DNA from: an uncultured Eggerthellaceae bacterium
GTDB taxonomy: Bacteria; Actinomycetota; Coriobacteriia; Coriobacteriales; Eggerthellaceae
Direction of reading: 5' to 3'
Assembly (NCBI GenBank): GCA_934645125.1
Contig: CAKUDT010000078.1
Span: forward strand, 1-6,532
Length of the DNA: 6,532 nucleotides
Made by a program: the position numbers and the translations under genes. Shown piece after piece: positions 1 to 5,960 of the stretch (its first letter is position 1; each line of letters starts with the position of its first letter). Below the pieces are notes generated by a model. The model was not told where the DNA came from. It ran no database searches and worked only from the letters and a program-made list of their open reading frames with translations.

Positions 1-1026
1 AGCCTTAATGGTGTAGGAAGGAACGCCGCAGATCTTCTCGGCCCATTTCGGGGTCTTAGGCACGCCGTCTTCGCCACCCATTACGTAGTAAGCGAAGTTC
101 TCGAAGCCAACAGCATGCGTGGCCAGGTATTCCTTGTCGTAGGTGTCTTCCTTGAGCCAGGTGTAGGCAATAGCGAGCTGCAGGGCGGCGTCGGTGTTCG
201 GAAGGACAGGAACCCACTTGTCTGCGTGAACAGCGTTTGCGTAGTTTACGTCAGGAGCAATGTGGATTTGCTTTACGCCGATTTCGGTAAACCAGTAGCA
301 CAGCTTGGAAGCCATGTAGCCGCCCCAACCCAGAGGCGTGGTTTCGGGGTCGGCACCCCAGAACAGAATAGCGTCGCCGTTTTCGGAGATGTCCTTGATA
401 ACGTTGTTCTGCTTGTTCTGCTGTCCCAGCGGGTCCATGCCCCAAATGTGCTTAGCACCCCAGTACCAGCCTTCCCAGCTGTCGGGCTGGCGAGCCTGCA
501 GCGTGAAGCCGCCGCACAGGTCAAGAAGCTGAGTGATGCAGCCGTGGCTTGCATGCACGATTGCGGTTTCGCCGTGGCCGTCGATCTCGCACAGAATTGC
601 GGTCGGACCATAGGTGTCGTGGATGCGCTTGATTTCGTTCGCCACGATTTCGGCCGCTTTGTCCCAGCTCACGCGCTCGTATCCGCTGGTACCACGGTTC
701 TGCGGGTTACGCTCGCCGTTGGGATCCCAGTCAACGCGCTTCAAGGGATAGGGAATGCGGTTCTTGGAATAGATTCTCTTCTTGTAGCAAAGTGAAAGCG
801 GAGACATCATTGTCTTAAAGCCCGGCTCGAGAACCTTCCCCCTTGCCTCGATCCTCCAGGCGTTGAGCTCTTCGGGAGTCTGATGGTCATCGAAGTGGAA
901 CGGGCGGATTCTGAGAATCTTGTCGTTCTCCTCGTCGATATCGACCATGCAGGCATTAGCACCCAGACCAAAGCTGTCAAAGCCAATGCCCTTGATAATG
1001 GTTTTCCCCTTTACATCTTTACTCAT
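1..1026 (-). CDS. Molybdopterin oxidoreductase, pyrogallol transhydroxylase/catechol dehydroxylase-like large subunit (partial)
   Basis: The reading frame runs from ATG (complement 1024-1026) to the left edge, giving 342 N-terminal residues of a protein that in this family is usually 800-900 long. It is a catalytic subunit of the DMSO-reductase superfamily, binding Mo (or W) through two pyranopterin guanine dinucleotides. Visible blocks are FHFDD (43-47), IPYPLKR (91-97), DPNGERNPQ (101-109), PDSWEGWYWG (181-190), WGADPETT (223-230) and AYTWLKEDTYDKEY (287-300). From memory, these match the large subunit of Pelobacter acidigallici pyrogallol-phloroglucinol transhydroxylase closely, including an Asp-Ser pair (D182, S183) where that enzyme has its catalytic Asp and Mo-ligand Ser. 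H151 is the likely counterpart of its active-site His. There is no CxxCxxxC motif at the N-terminus and no twin-arginine signal, so a cytoplasmic enzyme with a separate Fe-S partner subunit is expected. The substrate is inferred only; a catechol or other phenol dehydroxylase is the main alternative. The start is fixed by a strong ribosome binding site. Confidence 0.88.
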   Translation of the reverse strand, partial: MSKDVKGKTIIKGIGFDSFGLGANACMVDIDEENDKILRIRPFHFDDHQTPEELNAWRIEARGKVLEPGFKTMMSPLSLCYKKRIYSKNRIPYPLKRVDWDPNGERNPQNRGTSGYERVSWDKAAEIVANEIKRIHDTYGPTAILCEIDGHGETAIVHASHGCITQLLDLCGGFTLQARQPDSWEGWYWGAKHIWGMDPLGQQNKQNNVIKDISENGDAILFWGADPETTPLGWGGYMASKLCYWFTEIGVKQIHIAPDVNYANAVHADKWVPVLPNTDAALQLAIAYTWLKEDTYDKEYLATHAVGFENFAYYVMGGEDGVPKTPKWAEKICGVPSYTIKA

Positions 1027-1030
1027 CCTA

Positions 1031-1038
1031 TCCTCCTT
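1031..1038 (-). promoter_or_regulatory. Ribosome binding site of the Mo enzyme gene
   Basis: The complement reads AAGGAGGA, four bases before the ATG at 1026. This near-perfect Shine-Dalgarno sequence fixes the start codon and implies efficient translation once the gene is transcribed. Confidence 0.85.
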
Positions 1039-1078
1039 CTCTTCTTCTTCGCCTTCTTTTGGTTGTCATCGATGGCGA

Positions 1079-1084
1079 ATTAGA
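1079..1084 (-). promoter_or_regulatory. Candidate -10 element for the Mo enzyme gene, no recognisable -35
   Basis: The complement reads TCTAAT (5 of 6 to TATAAT). Seventeen bases upstream, where a -35 box should lie (1102-1107), there is no TTGACA-like hexamer, and the position is overlapped by one arm of the inverted repeat at 1103-1129. A missing -35 with a dyad in its place is what an activator-dependent promoter looks like. The predicted transcription start is near 1072, leaving a leader of about 46 bases. The assignment rests on one hexamer only. Confidence 0.35.
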
Positions 1085-1102
1085 GCCGTGCGATCGGTGT
1101 TT

Positions 1103-1129
1103 CTTGGAAGCAAGGCGCAATCTTCCAAG
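1103..1129. promoter_or_regulatory. Inverted repeat, candidate operator for the LuxR-type regulator
   Basis: CTTGGAAG (1103-1110) and CTTCCAAG (1122-1129) are perfect 8-base inverted arms separated by 11 bases, with arm centres 19 bases apart. Similar-face spacing of about two helical turns suits a dimeric helix-turn-helix protein. The dyad centre (1116) lies about 44 bases upstream of the start predicted from the -10 at 1079-1084, close to the -42.5 position typical of LuxR class II activation. No T-tract follows on either strand, so a terminator is unlikely. Nearby, AATACGA occurs twice (1134-1140 and 1162-1168) and TGAA/TTCA form a small dyad (1182-1193); their significance is unknown. Confidence 0.45.
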
Positions 1130-1231
1130 TTGCAATACGATTATCTTTCCCGCGCGTTTCTAATACGACAGGTGGTAATATTGAATTCGTTCATTTTTGA
1201 CGCGTTCTGCATCATGCTTAGAGGTTGATAT

Positions 1232-1238
1232 AGAGGGG
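1232..1238 (+). promoter_or_regulatory. Ribosome binding site deciding the GTG start of the LuxR-type gene
   Basis: AGAGGGG lies four bases before GTG 1243. An in-frame TAG at 1231-1233 excludes any earlier start, so GTG is the first possible initiation codon. No convincing -35/-10 pair for this gene was found in 1130-1230. Confidence 0.7.
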
Positions 1239-1242
1239 AAGC

Positions 1243-2751
1243 GTGAGTAAAATCGCAGTTCAAAACGATAAAGACCTTTCGGACATCATTGTAATGCACT
1301 GGCTGGCCGTTGTTGGCTTCTCTTGCCTTATTGGCTGGGAGCTGTTGACGGTTTTTGCGCCGGGCACGCTGCTTCTTGATTTTATGGCTATTGAAGAAGC
1401 AGTTGTAGTACGTCTGATTTCGGTACTCACGCTGGTGATTGCTTTTGTTGTTTTAGGCAAGGAAGGCGACTGGTGTTTCATCAACAGAAATAAGCTGATC
1501 ATCGCGGGAGCGTGCCTTTCGGTACCTTCGGTGGCGGTTGCTATTGTGGGGCCGTTTTTTGCGATCCCCTTCTTTTTGGTGTTTGCTGCATGGTTTTTGC
1601 TTGGCTTTGGTCAGGCGTTTTTGGCTCAGTACTGGTGCACGTTTTTCAGTCTGGTTCCCACGGGCCGCACGATGCGCAATATTGTTTTCGGCGGCATGGG
1701 CGGCACGGTTTGCTATGGCGTTGCCGCTGGCCTGGGGGCAACGTGGGCGGGTTACAGCCTTGCCGCGCTGCTGTTGATTGCCGCGGTGGTTATTGCATAT
1801 TACCTGATGAACATTATTCCGCCGGACACCATTCCCAATGTAAGCGAGTTCCATAGCTCTACAGGCGTGAATTTCCCGGCGTTTTTCTCGATTGCTTCGT
1901 GCGGCGCCGTATATGGCTTCATGACGATTATTGCTTGCAGCTTGGGCCCCCTTGAAGCGCTTATTGGTGGTTGTTCAGGCATTTTCGGCGTTCTGCTTTC
2001 GTTTGTGTGGTACAAGCTGGGCGCGAAGGTGGAAATCGATATTGACATTGTGCAGCGCATTTCTTTGCCGCTTTTGGTGGCAAGCCTTCTTTTGTCGGCG
2101 TTGTCCGAAGGCCCCCTGCGCATGTTCTTCATTTGCATTTCGCTTGCGGCGCTGGCGCACAACCAGATGTTCAACTGGTATTCCATTAGCATCGGGAACA
2201 AGGAATTCCGTATGCATCCCATTCGCCGCTATGCGCGCCGCGCTATTCCGTGCTGGGTGGGATTTTTCGTGGGTTGCTGCGTTGCGTATTACTGCGCCTT
2301 TGGGCTGCATCTGGATGGCATGCCGTTTTTCTTTGTGGAAGCGGTGTTCGTAGTGGTTTTGGTTACGGCGTTTTCCCTTTACGGCGGCAATCAGTCTTCG
2401 CGCCGCGAGCAGCTCAACGACTTGATTGATGTTGCAGGTCAGGCCGCGGTTGTGGTGGGTTCAAGCTTGAGCGCGGAAAAGAGTACGACCGATACATCGT
2501 CTGAAGTTACCAGCGAAAGTTACGCCGATCACTGCACGGCGGTGGCGGAGCAATACTCGCTTACCCCGCGTGAAAGCGAAGTGTTCATGTGCCTGGCGCG
2601 TGGCCGCAACGCTGAATACATTGCAAACCAGCTCATGGTTTCACCCGCTACGGTGAAATCCCACATCTATCATATTTATCAAAAGCTGGGTGTGAACTCG
2701 CAGCAACGCTTGATGGACTTGGTCGAAGGCGGCGAGCCGCAGGAGTCGTAA
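1243..2751 (+). CDS. Membrane-bound LuxR-family transcriptional regulator (about 12 TM segments plus C-terminal HTH)
   Basis: This 502-residue protein has two parts. Residues about 18-385 form some twelve hydrophobic helices (for example 18-38, 53-71, 84-130, 147-190, 211-257, 270-315, 338-380), laid out like a transporter. Residues 385-435 are a polar Ser/Thr/Glu-rich linker. Residues 438-495 are a canonical LuxR/GerE helix-turn-helix with the conserved LTPRE box (440-444), then the GRNAEYIANQL and SPATVKSHIYHIYQKLGV segments. There is no receiver, autoinducer or ATPase domain, so the membrane part is the likely sensor, and the protein would have to bind DNA while membrane-anchored. Large families of such regulators occur in Eggerthellaceae beside inducible reductases and catechol dehydroxylases, which they activate in response to substrate (established for some E. 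lenta members, as I recall). It is transcribed divergently from the Mo enzyme, its probable target. The specific ligand cannot be read from the sequence. Confidence 0.93.
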   Translation: MSKIAVQNDKDLSDIIVMHWLAVVGFSCLIGWELLTVFAPGTLLLDFMAIEEAVVVRLISVLTLVIAFVVLGKEGDWCFINRNKLIIAGACLSVPSVAVAIVGPFFAIPFFLVFAAWFLLGFGQAFLAQYWCTFFSLVPTGRTMRNIVFGGMGGTVCYGVAAGLGATWAGYSLAALLLIAAVVIAYYLMNIIPPDTIPNVSEFHSSTGVNFPAFFSIASCGAVYGFMTIIACSLGPLEALIGGCSGIFGVLLSFVWYKLGAKVEIDIDIVQRISLPLLVASLLLSALSEGPLRMFFICISLAALAHNQMFNWYSISIGNKEFRMHPIRRYARRAIPCWVGFFVGCCVAYYCAFGLHLDGMPFFFVEAVFVVVLVTAFSLYGGNQSSRREQLNDLIDVAGQAAVVVGSSLSAEKSTTDTSSEVTSESYADHCTAVAEQYSLTPRESEVFMCLARGRNAEYIANQLMVSPATVKSHIYHIYQKLGVNSQQRLMDLVEGGEPQES

Positions 2752-2880
2752 GGGCGGCGGGCGCTTCGGTGCCTTCGCGCTTCGCGCCTGCGGGGCGTTG
2801 TGGGGCGGCGGCGGTGAGCCGCGAGCTTAGAGCCAAGGTCTTTGTGTTGCGGGGCACCAGGTTTTGAGGGGTGCGCTGTC
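2752..2880. other. GC-rich spacer after the LuxR-type gene, no gene seen
   Basis: This stretch is rich in GGCGGC, GCGCTTCG and CGCGCC words and forms small potential stems, for example GCGGC/GCCGC at 2808-2822. It echoes GCGGCGAGCCGC at 2729-2740 inside the end of the preceding gene. No start codon with a ribosome binding site and no recognisable protein or RNA gene is present. It may be the 3' untranslated region of the regulator mRNA. Confidence 0.5.
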
Positions 2881-2901
2881 TGCGAACGGCGTTCGCATTT
2901 T
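2881..2901 (+). terminator. Probable rho-independent terminator of the LuxR-type gene
   Basis: TGCGAAC (2881-2887) and GTTCGCA (2891-2897) form a perfect 7-bp stem with a GGC loop, followed directly by TTTT (2898-2901). A second palindrome, AAGCATGCTT (2906-2915), runs into another T-tract ending at 2918. It lies 130 bases after the regulator stop codon and before the promoter at 2986, so it separates the two transcription units. The T-tract is short, so termination may be partial. Confidence 0.55.
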
Positions 2902-2985
2902 CGTCAAGCATGCTTTTTGCGCGGGGAAGACGCAGCGATTCGTGCATCTTCCTTTCGATTTACGTTTGATTACTGCGAGTTTTCA

Positions 2986-3014
2986 TTGAATAGACGACCG
3001 ATTTCATTCATAAT
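2986..3014 (+). promoter_or_regulatory. Sigma-70-type promoter for the substrate-binding protein gene
   Basis: TTGAAT (2986-2991) and CATAAT (3009-3014) are separated by exactly 17 bases, matching the -35 and -10 consensus at 4 and 5 of 6 positions. The surrounding sequence is noticeably AT-richer than the coding DNA. Transcription is predicted to begin near 3021, giving a leader of about 74 bases. Confidence 0.6.
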
Positions 3015-3026
3015 CAATCATGTCAT

Positions 3027-3048
3027 AAACACATGCCTTTATGTGTTT
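3027..3048 (+). promoter_or_regulatory. First leader hairpin/dyad upstream of the binding-protein gene
   Basis: AAACACAT (3027-3034) and ATGTGTTT (3041-3048) are perfect 8-base inverted arms around a 6-base spacer. The dyad starts just after the predicted transcription start. It could act as DNA (a repressor operator) or as RNA (a 5' stabilising hairpin). The stem is AT-rich, which slightly favours an operator. Confidence 0.45.
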
Positions 3049-3054
3049 CAGCTC

Positions 3055-3074
3055 AGGTGTCAAGAAAGACACCT
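3055..3074 (+). promoter_or_regulatory. Second leader hairpin just before the ribosome binding site
   Basis: AGGTGTC (3055-3061) and GACACCT (3068-3074) form a perfect 7-bp stem closing an AAGAAA loop. The stem ends eight bases before the Shine-Dalgarno sequence at 3083 and does not include it, so in this fold the ribosome site stays open. No T-tract follows, so it is not a terminator. A role in mRNA stability or protein binding is possible. Confidence 0.45.
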
Positions 3075-3082
3075 ACACGTCC

Positions 3083-3089
3083 AAAGGAG
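3083..3089 (+). promoter_or_regulatory. Ribosome binding site deciding the ATG 3095 start
   Basis: AAAGGAG lies five bases before ATG 3095. The same frame is open from ATG 3041, but that start has no ribosome site, would put the leader hairpin inside the coding region, and would add 18 residues ahead of the Tat signal. Position 3095 is therefore the start. Confidence 0.9.
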
Positions 3090-3094
3090 TTTCT

Positions 3095-4693
3095 ATGGTG
3101 AAGACTCAGGTTTCAAGGCGCACGTTCCTTGCGGGCTCTATGGTTTCCGCAGGCGCAATTGTGGCCGGGCTGTCCGCTTGCGGTTCTTCGAGCAGCTCTT
3201 CTGCTTCTGCTTCCGCTTCTGCTGCATTTGAGGGTGGCGGAACCATCAACGCTGGTATTGCTTATGCAACTTCCAATGCTTACACCCCCGTTGGTGTAAG
3301 CGCTGCTGCTATTATGGCTGCTTACTGCCACTGCTGCGAGGCCCTGTACGACCTTGACTACGCTAACGGCAACGCTCCTTACGCTGCTTTGGCTGCAGGC
3401 GACCCGGTTAAGGTTTCCGATACCGAATACACCATTGACCTGCGCGCCGACGCTAAGTACTACGACGGTTCTGCGGTTACCGCAGCCGACGTAAAGAACG
3501 CCATTGAAGTTGAAATTGCAAACGACACCTACAAGTCTTTCTTGTCCTTCATCAAGGAAGTTCAGACCACCGATAAGGGTGTTAAGATTATCACGAACTA
3601 TCCTGCCGAGGGTCTGCTGAAGCAGCGCTTGGCTTTGTGCCGTGTGTTCCCCGCCGCTACCGACGCTGCTGACCTTGACAAGGGTATCTTCCCGACCTCC
3701 GGTCCTTGGAAGATCACCGCTTGCAATTACGACAAGGGTGGCGCTGTCGAGTTCGAGCCCAACGACAAGTACAACGGCTCCAAGCCGGTCAAGGCTGTCA
3801 AGATGCACTGGGATATTCTGAACGACGACACCACGCGTACTACGTACTTCACCGACAAGACCTCTCTTGCCATGGAGAACGTGCCTGCTGCTAACGTTGA
3901 CCTGATCAAGGGTGCTGGCGCTACGGTTGAAACGCTTGACTCCTTCGCACTGTGCTTCCTGCAGTTCAACACCACGAAGGCTCCGTTCAACGACAAGCGC
4001 GTTCGTCAGGCTCTGTTCTATGCAATCGACATCGAGAAGCTTATCTCCAATCAGATGGCTGGCATGGCTGCTGCTCTGAAGAGCTTCTTGCCCGAGAGCT
4101 TTACGGGTTATCATCAGGCTTCCACCGTGTACACCTATGACCCCGAGAAGGCAAAGAAGCTGTTGGCTGATGCTGGCGTTTCCGACCTGAAGCTTGAGCT
4201 CATGGTGAACGATCGTTGGCCGAAGGATCTGGCTCCGCAGATCAAGGAGAACTGGGATGCCATTTTGGGTGCCGATGCTGTTTCGCTGAACGTATGCGAA
4301 GTCAACTGGGCAACCATGAACAACTCCGACGAAGCAACGTACGACGTGCTGCTGACCCCCGGCGATCCTTCTTGCTTCGGCAAGGACCCCGACCTGTTGC
4401 TGACCTGGTGGTATGGCGACAACATTTGGACGCGCAGCCGCACCTTCTGGGCCGAGAGCGATCCTGCGAAGTTCGAGGAAATGCAGGGCTACCTGCAGGA
4501 AGCTCGTACGACCACGGGCGACACCCAGCAGAAGGCTTGGAACAAGTGCTTCGATCTTATCTCCGAGGAAGTGCCGCTGTATCCGCTGATGCACAAGTCC
4601 GTGTCCACCGCTTGGTGGCCCGACAAGCTGCAGGGCTTCAAGCCGGTTTCTACCATTGGCCTGTACTTCTTGGATGCCGACGCTGCTAAATAA
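3095..4693 (+). CDS. ABC transporter substrate-binding protein, family 5 (peptide/opine/nickel class), Tat lipoprotein
   Basis: This 532-residue extracytoplasmic binding protein is the receptor of a DppA/OppA-type ABC importer. The N-terminus carries a twin-arginine signal, SRRTFLAG (7-14), a hydrophobic stretch, and a lipobox LSAC whose C29 would be lipidated. A Ser/Ala linker (30-43) follows. Family marks are the LRADAKYYDGSAVTAADV-type block (about 115-132) and FNTTKAPFNDKRVRQALFYAID (about 291-312), with a typical KAKKLLADAG segment further on. The length is normal for the family. Mature residues C78-H79-C80-C81 form a tight Cys/His cluster, and six more cysteines (182, 210, 287, 401, 427, 485) are spread along the chain, which is unusual for an exported binding protein. 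Codons are strongly biased (GCT, GAC, AAG, TTC; no TTA, CTA or TCA after codon 7), suggesting high expression. It ends in tandem TAA TAG stops. The ligand is not deducible. Confidence 0.93.
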   Translation: MVKTQVSRRTFLAGSMVSAGAIVAGLSACGSSSSSSASASASAAFEGGGTINAGIAYATSNAYTPVGVSAAAIMAAYCHCCEALYDLDYANGNAPYAALAAGDPVKVSDTEYTIDLRADAKYYDGSAVTAADVKNAIEVEIANDTYKSFLSFIKEVQTTDKGVKIITNYPAEGLLKQRLALCRVFPAATDAADLDKGIFPTSGPWKITACNYDKGGAVEFEPNDKYNGSKPVKAVKMHWDILNDDTTRTTYFTDKTSLAMENVPAANVDLIKGAGATVETLDSFALCFLQFNTTKAPFNDKRVRQALFYAIDIEKLISNQMAGMAAALKSFLPESFTGYHQASTVYTYDPEKAKKLLADAGVSDLKLELMVNDRWPKDLAPQIKENWDAILGADAVSLNVCEVNWATMNNSDEATYDVLLTPGDPSCFGKDPDLLLTWWYGDNIWTRSRTFWAESDPAKFEEMQGYLQEARTTTGDTQQKAWNKCFDLISEEVPLYPLMHKSVSTAWWPDKLQGFKPVSTIGLYFLDADAAK

Positions 4694-4741
4694 TAGTTGC
4701 GGTTTGAACCACTGAATGTACGCTTGTAAGGCATAAAAACA

Positions 4742-4781
4742 AAGAAGGGAGACGGTGCTTTTGGGCACTGTCCCCCTTCTT
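4742..4781 (+). terminator. Long terminator-like hairpin between binding-protein and permease genes
   Basis: Arms 4742-4758 and 4765-4781 pair over 17 positions with one A-C mismatch and one G-U wobble, around a TTTTGG loop. TTGTTCTTT follows on the plus strand and an A-rich run (4735-4743) precedes it, so it could terminate on both strands. It lies 48 bases after the binding-protein stop. In importer operons such an element lets most transcripts end after the binding protein while some continue into the permeases. It also resembles dispersed palindromic repeats, so a repeat-family origin is possible. Confidence 0.65.
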
Positions 4782-4880
4782 GTTCTTTCGGGGCGGAAAA
4801 ACGCGGAAAATGTTTGCGTTGCTGTGTGCGAGCGGCGTGCGAACAAACGGGTTTGGCATTGCTTCGGAATTAAACAAAAA

Positions 4881-4916
4881 GTGGCGGTTTATCTGGGAAA
4901 ACAGAAAGACCGCCGC
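4881..4916 (-). terminator. Second long hairpin, oriented as a minus-strand terminator
   Basis: Arms 4881-4895 and 4902-4916 pair over 15 positions with one mismatch and two G-U wobbles (plus-strand reading), closing a GGAAAA loop. On the plus strand no T-run follows. On the minus strand the hairpin is followed directly by TTTTTGTTT (complement of 4872-4880), the form of an intrinsic terminator. No minus-strand gene is visible here, so it may stop antisense transcription or act as an mRNA structure. In the rest of 4694-5011 I see no gene, and no clear second promoter ahead of the permease. Confidence 0.4.
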
Positions 4917-5000
4917 ATTGCCAGAAGGCTTTTGACGCGAGCAAATCATAAGGGTGTTCTCGCCAAGAGCCTTTTTCGGGCTTATTGCTTGAGTAATTGA

Positions 5001-5007
5001 AAGGAGG
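5001..5007 (+). promoter_or_regulatory. Ribosome binding site deciding the GTG 5012 start
   Basis: AAGGAGG, followed by a further AGG, sits four bases before GTG 5012. The frame is open from TTG 4997, but that start would translate the Shine-Dalgarno sequence itself into Lys-Gly-Gly-Gly, so GTG 5012 is chosen. Confidence 0.85.
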
Positions 5008-5011
5008 AGGG

Positions 5012-5959
5012 GTGAATAATCTTATCAGGCTTATTGGCCGCCGCTTGATGGCGCTGCCTATCATGATTATCGGCGTAACGATTTTGGTGTTCTTCGTTAC
5101 GGCGTTGTCACCCATCGACCAGGCCTATACGGTTCTGGGCGAAAACGCAACTGTCGAACAGGTCGAGGCGTATCGCGCTGCAAATGGCCTGAACGATCCC
5201 ATTATTGTCCAATACTTCACGTACATGGGCAACTTGCTGCACGGTGATTTGGGTGTGTACGGTGCAACGAAAGCTTCGGTGGCGGATAAGATTGGCCAGG
5301 CGCTGCCGGTCACGCTTGAGCTTACGTTTGCAGGTTTGATTATTGCGCTGGTTTTCTCCACCATTTTGGGTGTGGTGTCGGCTGTGTATCGCGATAAATG
5401 GCCCGACCAGGTCATCCGCGTGTTCTCCATTGCCAGCTTGTCTATGCCTTCGTTCTGGTTGGCTGTCTTGCTCATTTTGGCGTTTATGGGCGTTCTTCCC
5501 GTTTCGGGCAACTTGCCGGACTTCTTCCAAGACCCGGCGGGGTGGTGCGCGCGCATGGCGCTGCCGGCTATCTCGTTGGCAGTTCCCGTTATTGGCCAGA
5601 TGACGCGCGTTATTCGTACCTCCATGGTTGAAGAGCTTGACAAGGGCTATGTACGTACCGCTATTGGTGCGGGCATCCCCCGACGCACTGTTATTGCGAA
5701 AAACGTGTTGCGCAACGCTCTGATCAGCCCCGTTACCGTTTTGGGTCTGCGTATTGCCCACTTGATTGGTGGCGCGGTTGTTATTGAAGTTATTTTCAAC
5801 CTGCCGGGCATGGGCATGGCAATTCTGCAAGGCATCCAGGCCAATTACATTACGCTGGTGCAAGGCGTTGTTTTGGTGGTTGCCTTCTTCTTTATTGTCA
5901 TCAACATTATTGTTGACATGCTGTACATCCTGATCGACCCGCGTATTAGGACGGTGTAG
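5012..5959 (+). CDS. ABC transporter permease, DppB/OppB family
   Basis: This 315-residue integral membrane protein is one of the two channel subunits of the importer. It begins MNNLIRLIGRRLMALP, with the first membrane helix at about 12-34 as in DppB, then an extracytoplasmic region (35-95) and five further helices. The cytoplasmic EAA loop that docks onto the ATPase is visible at about 207-230 (EELDKGYVRTAIGAGIPRRT followed by VLRNAL). The ending, with IDPRIR just before the C-terminus, is typical. The length matches the family (about 305-340). It lies 318 bases after the binding-protein gene across two hairpins and is followed by the DppC-type gene after a single base, so the two permeases are co-transcribed and probably translationally coupled. 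Substrate class is peptide, opine or nickel by family only. Confidence 0.95.
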   Translation: MNNLIRLIGRRLMALPIMIIGVTILVFFVTALSPIDQAYTVLGENATVEQVEAYRAANGLNDPIIVQYFTYMGNLLHGDLGVYGATKASVADKIGQALPVTLELTFAGLIIALVFSTILGVVSAVYRDKWPDQVIRVFSIASLSMPSFWLAVLLILAFMGVLPVSGNLPDFFQDPAGWCARMALPAISLAVPVIGQMTRVIRTSMVEELDKGYVRTAIGAGIPRRTVIAKNVLRNALISPVTVLGLRIAHLIGGAVVIEVIFNLPGMGMAILQGIQANYITLVQGVVLVVAFFFIVINIIVDMLYILIDPRIRTV

Positions 5960-5960
5960 C

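Noticed and set aside
115..795. 226-residue plus-strand open frame opposite the Mo enzyme
   Set aside because: The minus strand encodes conserved Mo-enzyme blocks throughout; the plus-strand frame has no ribosome site and no recognisable domain.
883..1228. Small plus-strand open frames (66 and 102 residues) at the start of the enzyme gene and the divergent spacer
   Set aside because: They overlap the enzyme's start and control region, lack ribosome binding sites, and translate the polypyrimidine complement of the enzyme leader into Phe/Ser runs.
3041..3094. Upstream ATG that would extend the binding protein by 18 residues
   Set aside because: It has no Shine-Dalgarno sequence and lies within a leader hairpin arm, while ATG 3095 has AAAGGAG at ideal spacing and places the Tat motif at the normal position.
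3113..4846. 577-residue open frame on the minus strand across the binding-protein gene
   Set aside because: It is codon-aligned with the real gene and stays open because that gene uses no TTA, CTA or TCA after codon 7; it ends exactly at the TCA of codon 7. Its translation shows no family features, and the plus-strand protein has clear signal and family motifs.
4790..5000. Possible small gene or decayed gene in the gap before the DppB-type permease, including an 81-residue frame
   Set aside because: The frame starts inside the terminator hairpin, has no ribosome site, and its translation resembles no family; the region is better described as untranslated with two hairpins.
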